From positions 1 through 7,785 of the forward strand of contig CALJLC010000417.1 of assembly GCA_937982605.1 (NCBI GenBank): 7,785 nt of DNA, read 5' to 3'. The number at the start of each line of letters is the position of its first letter. Position 1 is the stretch's first letter. The translations under genes were made by a program, and so were the position numbers. Positions 5,610 to 7,785 of the stretch are shown piece by piece. Under the pieces are notes generated by a model. It was not told the origin of the DNA, ran no database searches, and worked only from the letters and a program-made list of their open reading frames with translations. The stretch is from an uncultured Gemmatimonadales bacterium (GTDB taxonomy: Bacteria; Gemmatimonadota; Gemmatimonadetes; Longimicrobiales; Gaopeijiaceae).

Positions 5610-6839
5610 GTGCTCCCCGTAGCGCGCAGGAAAACCGTCCAGGTCGACGTGGACGGCGTGAGGATCGGCGGCACCGCGCCCGTCGTGGTGCAGTCGATGA
5701 CCAACACGGACACGGCGGACCCGGAGTCGACGCTCGAGCAGGTGAAGCTGCTCGCCGACGCGGGCTCGGAGCTGGTTCGCGTCACGGTCAACAACGACGC
5801 CGCCGCGCAGGCGGTGCCCGAGATCGTGTCGCGGCTCCGGGCCGACGGGTACCGCACGCCGATCGTCGGCGACTTCCACTACAACGGCCACCTCCTCCTG
5901 ACGAAGTACCCGGACACCGCCCGGGCCCTCGCCAAGCTGCGCATCAACCCGGGCAACGTCGGCACGAAGCACCGGGACGCGAACTTCACGCAGATCGTCG
6001 AGGTCGCCATCGAGTTCGACAAGCCGGTACGCATCGGCGTCAACTGGGGCTCCCTGGACCAGCGGCTCCTCACCGAGCTCATGGACGAGAACGCCGCGCG
6101 TCCCGATCCGAAGGACGCGCAGGAGGTGCTGCTCGAGGCGCTCGTCGAGAGCGCGCTCCGCTCCGCCAGGCTGGCCGAGGAGATCGGCCTGGGGCACGAC
6201 CGCATCGTCATCTCGACGAAGGTCTCCTCCGTGCGCGAGCTGATCTCGGTATACCGCATGCTCGCCGCCCGCTGTGACTACCCGCTGCACCTGGGGCTCA
6301 CCGAGGCCGGCCTCGGTGCGAAGGGCATCGTCGCCACGACGGCGGGGCTCGCGCCGCTTCTCCTCGACGGCATCGGCGACACGATCCGGGTCTCACTGAC
6401 GCCGAAGCCGGGCGGGGACCGGGCCGAGGAGGTCCGCGTCGCCGAACAGGTGCTGCAGTCGCTCGGGATCCGCCACTTCGAGCCGCAGGTGACGTCGTGT
6501 CCCGGGTGCGGGCGCACGACGAGCACCTTCTTCCAGGAGATGGCCGAGGACATCACCGACTACATCCGCGAGATGATGCCGGTCTGGCGCGTCGACTATC
6601 CGGGCGTCGAGGAGATGGACGTGGCGGTGATGGGGTGCGTGGTCAACGGGCCCGGCGAGTCGAAGCAGGCCAACATCGGAATCTCGCTGCCGGGCACCTT
6701 CGAGGAGCCCAAGGCACCGGTCTACGTCGACGGGGAGCACACCGTCACGCTCAAGGGCGAGGGGCTGGTCGACGAGTTCAAGGAGATCCTGCGGGAGTAC
6801 GTGGCCCGGACGTACGGCGCGGGGGAACCGGTCGCGTAG
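5610..6839 (+). CDS. ispG: 4-hydroxy-3-methylbut-2-en-1-yl diphosphate synthase
   Basis: IspG (GcpE) is the cytosolic [4Fe-4S] enzyme that converts methylerythritol cyclodiphosphate (MEcPP) to HMBPP, the penultimate step of the MEP route to isoprenoid precursors, using electrons from ferredoxin or flavodoxin. The 409-aa protein starts with the TIM-barrel half: RRKTVQVDVDGVRIGG, then VQSMTNTDT (28-35), DFHYNGHLLL (88-97), LRINPGNVG (110-118), GVNWGSL (143-149) and HLGLTEAG (227-234). The C-terminal cluster half holds CPGCGRTTS with Cys297 and Cys300, then GCVVNGPGES with Cys343 and Glu350, so all four expected cluster ligands are present. It is the short bacterial type without the plant-like middle domain; about 11 extra residues between the second and third ligands (compared with E. 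coli) resemble the alphaproteobacterial form. It stands alone, divergent from the MORN gene. Confidence 0.97.
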   Translation: MLPVARRKTVQVDVDGVRIGGTAPVVVQSMTNTDTADPESTLEQVKLLADAGSELVRVTVNNDAAAQAVPEIVSRLRADGYRTPIVGDFHYNGHLLLTKYPDTARALAKLRINPGNVGTKHRDANFTQIVEVAIEFDKPVRIGVNWGSLDQRLLTELMDENAARPDPKDAQEVLLEALVESALRSARLAEEIGLGHDRIVISTKVSSVRELISVYRMLAARCDYPLHLGLTEAGLGAKGIVATTAGLAPLLLDGIGDTIRVSLTPKPGGDRAEEVRVAEQVLQSLGIRHFEPQVTSCPGCGRTTSTFFQEMAEDITDYIREMMPVWRVDYPGVEEMDVAVMGCVVNGPGESKQANIGISLPGTFEEPKAPVYVDGEHTVTLKGEGLVDEFKEILREYVARTYGAGEPVA

Positions 6840-6849
6840 CCGCTCCCGG

Positions 6850-6902
6850 CGGGCCCGCCCGAAGGCCCGGCTCGACCGCGGGACGGGGCGACGGTCGCCG
6901 TC
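6850..6902 (+). terminator. Possible hairpins after ispG
   Basis: Two GC-rich hairpins follow the ispG stop codon. CGGGCC (6850-6855) pairs with GGCCCG (6864-6869) across an 8-base loop. GGCGA (6887-6891) pairs with TCGCC (6895-6899), extended by GAC/GTC with a two-base bulge. Neither is followed by a T-run, so factor-independent termination is uncertain. Confidence 0.3.
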
Positions 6903-6909
6903 CGCCCGA

Positions 6910-6937
6910 GGGGACACCGGGTGTCTCTCAGGGGACA
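6910..6937. promoter_or_regulatory. Symmetric repeat cluster, candidate activator site
   Basis: GACACC-G-GGTGTC is a 13-base near-perfect palindrome (6913-6925). GGGGACA occurs at 6910-6916 and again at 6931-6937, 21 bases apart, about two helical turns. TGTC (6922-6925) and GACA (6934-6937) make a second inverted pair. The cluster lies 76-103 bases upstream of the sigma-54-like promoter, the usual range for enhancer binding sites. The role is inferred. Confidence 0.35.
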
Positions 6938-6953
6938 GCCGCCCGGACGCGCG

Positions 6954-6971
6954 CGGCACCGAAGCGTGCCG
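6954..6971. repeat. Inverted repeat CGGCAC-N6-GTGCCG
   Basis: Perfect 6-base arms (6954-6959 and 6966-6971) around CGAAGC, flanked by CCGGACG direct repeats at 6943-6949 and 6969-6975. It lies about 42 bases upstream of the -24 element. It could be a protein-binding site or an RNA hairpin from transcription running on out of ispG. Confidence 0.3.
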
Positions 6972-7012
6972 GACGTGTAGGAATCATGCGGATTGAGGCT
7001 GTCCGACGCCCG

Positions 7013-7028
7013 TGGCATGTCCCTTGCG
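7013..7028 (+). promoter_or_regulatory. Sigma-54 (RpoN) type -24/-12 promoter
   Basis: TGGCATG-TCCC-TTGCG matches the consensus TGGCAYG-N4-TTGCW at every fixed position except the last base. The invariant GG (7014-7015) and GC (7026-7027) are 12 bases apart as required. Transcription would begin near 7038-7040, leaving a leader of about 40 bases before the ATG at 7081. Sigma-54 promoters need an ATP-driven enhancer-binding activator; no such gene is in the window. Confidence 0.7.
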
Positions 7029-7080
7029 CCCCGGGGGGGCAGGAACGAGATCCGGATGGGGGTCCGGAAAGGAAGGGGGA

Positions 7081-7785
7081 ATGAACCGCCAGATCGGCCA
7101 GAGTTGTGTGCTCGCGGTGATGCTCGCGGGCTCGGCCGTCGTCGCTCCCGGCGCGCTCAGCGCCCAGGGCGGCGACGGCTTTCTCTTCAGGGAACCGCGC
7201 GTCACGCTCGAGTTCGAGACCGGCTACGGGTGGCAGCGCGCGGCCAGCGATCTCTTCGACCAGGTCATCGCCGACCATACGCTGCGCCGCCGGGACTTCG
7301 ACGCTCCCTACATCGGCGGCGAGCTCGGGGTGCGCCTTTCGGACCGTTTCGACCTGGCCTTCTCGGTCGGGTGGCAGGGCGGCTCCACGCAGTCCGAGTA
7401 CCGGGACTTCATCGGAGACGACGGCCTGCCCATCCTGCAGACCACGTCGCTCGAGCAGGTGCCGGTCGTCGCGAGCGTGAAGTTCTATCCCACGGGGCGC
7501 GGCCGGCAGATCGGGCGCTTCGCGTGGATCCCGCGCACCGTGGCCCCGTTCGTGGGCGCGGGCGTCGGCATCGTGAACTACAACTTCGAGCAACTCGGCG
7601 AGTTCATCGACTTCACCACCGACGAGATCTACTACGATCGCGTCGTGTCGGACGGCAGCGCGTTCCTGGCCCGGGCCCAGGCCGGGGTCGCGATCTCGCT
7701 CGCCAGCCAGTTCGAGCTCACCTTCGAGGCACGCTACAACTGGGCCGACGACCCGCTCGAGGGCGGCTTCGTCAACTTCCAGCCG
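7081..7785 (+). CDS. Outer-membrane beta-barrel protein (3' truncated)
   Basis: The first 235 codons of an exported protein that runs off the right edge. Residues 1-28 are a signal peptide (MNRQIGQSC, hydrophobic core VLAVMLAGSAVV) with likely cleavage at LSA/QG. The mature part alternates polar and hydrophobic residues in strands typical of an OmpA/OmpW-like barrel: VTLEFETGYGW (41-51), YIGGELGVRL and FDLAFSVGWQG (77-100), VPVVASVKFYP (127-137), VAPFVGAGVGIVNYNF (154-169), AFLARAQAGVAISL and FELTFEARYNW (194-221). The KFYPxGR and APFVGAGxG wording is common in small barrel proteins with a porin-like or structural role; the substrate is unknown. A strong purine-rich ribosome site (AGGAAGGGGG) ends just before the ATG. 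The sigma-54-type promoter upstream suggests expression is switched on by a specific signal. Confidence 0.85.
   Translation, partial: MNRQIGQSCVLAVMLAGSAVVAPGALSAQGGDGFLFREPRVTLEFETGYGWQRAASDLFDQVIADHTLRRRDFDAPYIGGELGVRLSDRFDLAFSVGWQGGSTQSEYRDFIGDDGLPILQTTSLEQVPVVASVKFYPTGRGRQIGRFAWIPRTVAPFVGAGVGIVNYNFEQLGEFIDFTTDEIYYDRVVSDGSAFLARAQAGVAISLASQFELTFEARYNWADDPLEGGFVNFQP

Noticed and set aside
5581..5622. A 13-codon frame (ATG at 5581, TAG at 5620-5622) overlapping the ispG start.
   Set aside because: It has no ribosome site of its own and no attenuator-like content; the GGAGG at 5600 belongs to ispG.
5496..6290. Extension of the MORN-protein frame upstream to 494 aa.
   Set aside because: It runs antisense through ispG; the ATG at 5495 directly precedes the membrane segment.
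6986..7084. A 32-codon open frame whose TGA overlaps the ATG of the barrel gene (ATGA).
   Set aside because: It spans the sigma-54-type promoter and would not be on the transcript started there; no protein features are visible, so the overlap is probably chance.
1..7785. CRISPR arrays, tRNA or rRNA genes, insertion sequences, or a defence island.
   Set aside because: No regularly spaced repeats, tRNA-like folds, rRNA-like sequence, transposase motifs or known defence domains were seen on either strand.

Overview
The window is GC-rich chromosomal DNA that reads as part of a Gemmatimonadota-like genome. This is an inference from gene style, not a phylogeny. The clues are signal peptides ending in A-Q, a lipoprotein pairing an Ig-like repeat with a cupredoxin domain, the start of a DUF1592-type planctomycete/gemmatimonadete cytochrome protein, and secreted proteins dominating the gene set. 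No mobile element, CRISPR array, tRNA or rRNA was seen.

Layout, left to right. (1) 1-205, minus strand: the first 68 codons of a secreted c-type cytochrome protein (CxxCH), running off the left edge. (2) 372-1019, minus: a 215-aa lipoprotein with an Ig-like domain and a plastocyanin-like copper domain, followed by a terminator-like hairpin at 287-319. (3) 1149-2093, plus, divergent from (2): a two-module lipoprotein of unknown function. (4) 2226-4802, plus: a large secreted protein fusing a complete alpha/beta hydrolase to an S41-type (tricorn/IRBP-like) protease region. (5) 4806-5495, minus, convergent with (4) after only 3 bp: a membrane-anchored protein with six MORN_2-type repeats. (6) 5610-6839, plus, divergent from (5): ispG (gcpE), the iron-sulfur enzyme of the MEP isoprenoid pathway and the one clear housekeeping gene. 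(7) 7081 to the right edge, plus: an outer-membrane beta-barrel protein preceded by a strong match to a sigma-54 (-24/-12) promoter and several short symmetric repeats that could bind its activator.

The genes do not form one operon: strand switches separate nearly all of them. Except for ispG, the products are all predicted to work at or beyond the inner membrane. The cupredoxin lipoprotein and the cytochrome share a strand and could both serve envelope electron transfer, but a terminator-like hairpin lies between them and no functional link is shown. The most notable items are the hydrolase-S41 fusion and the sigma-54 promoter region of the beta-barrel gene.
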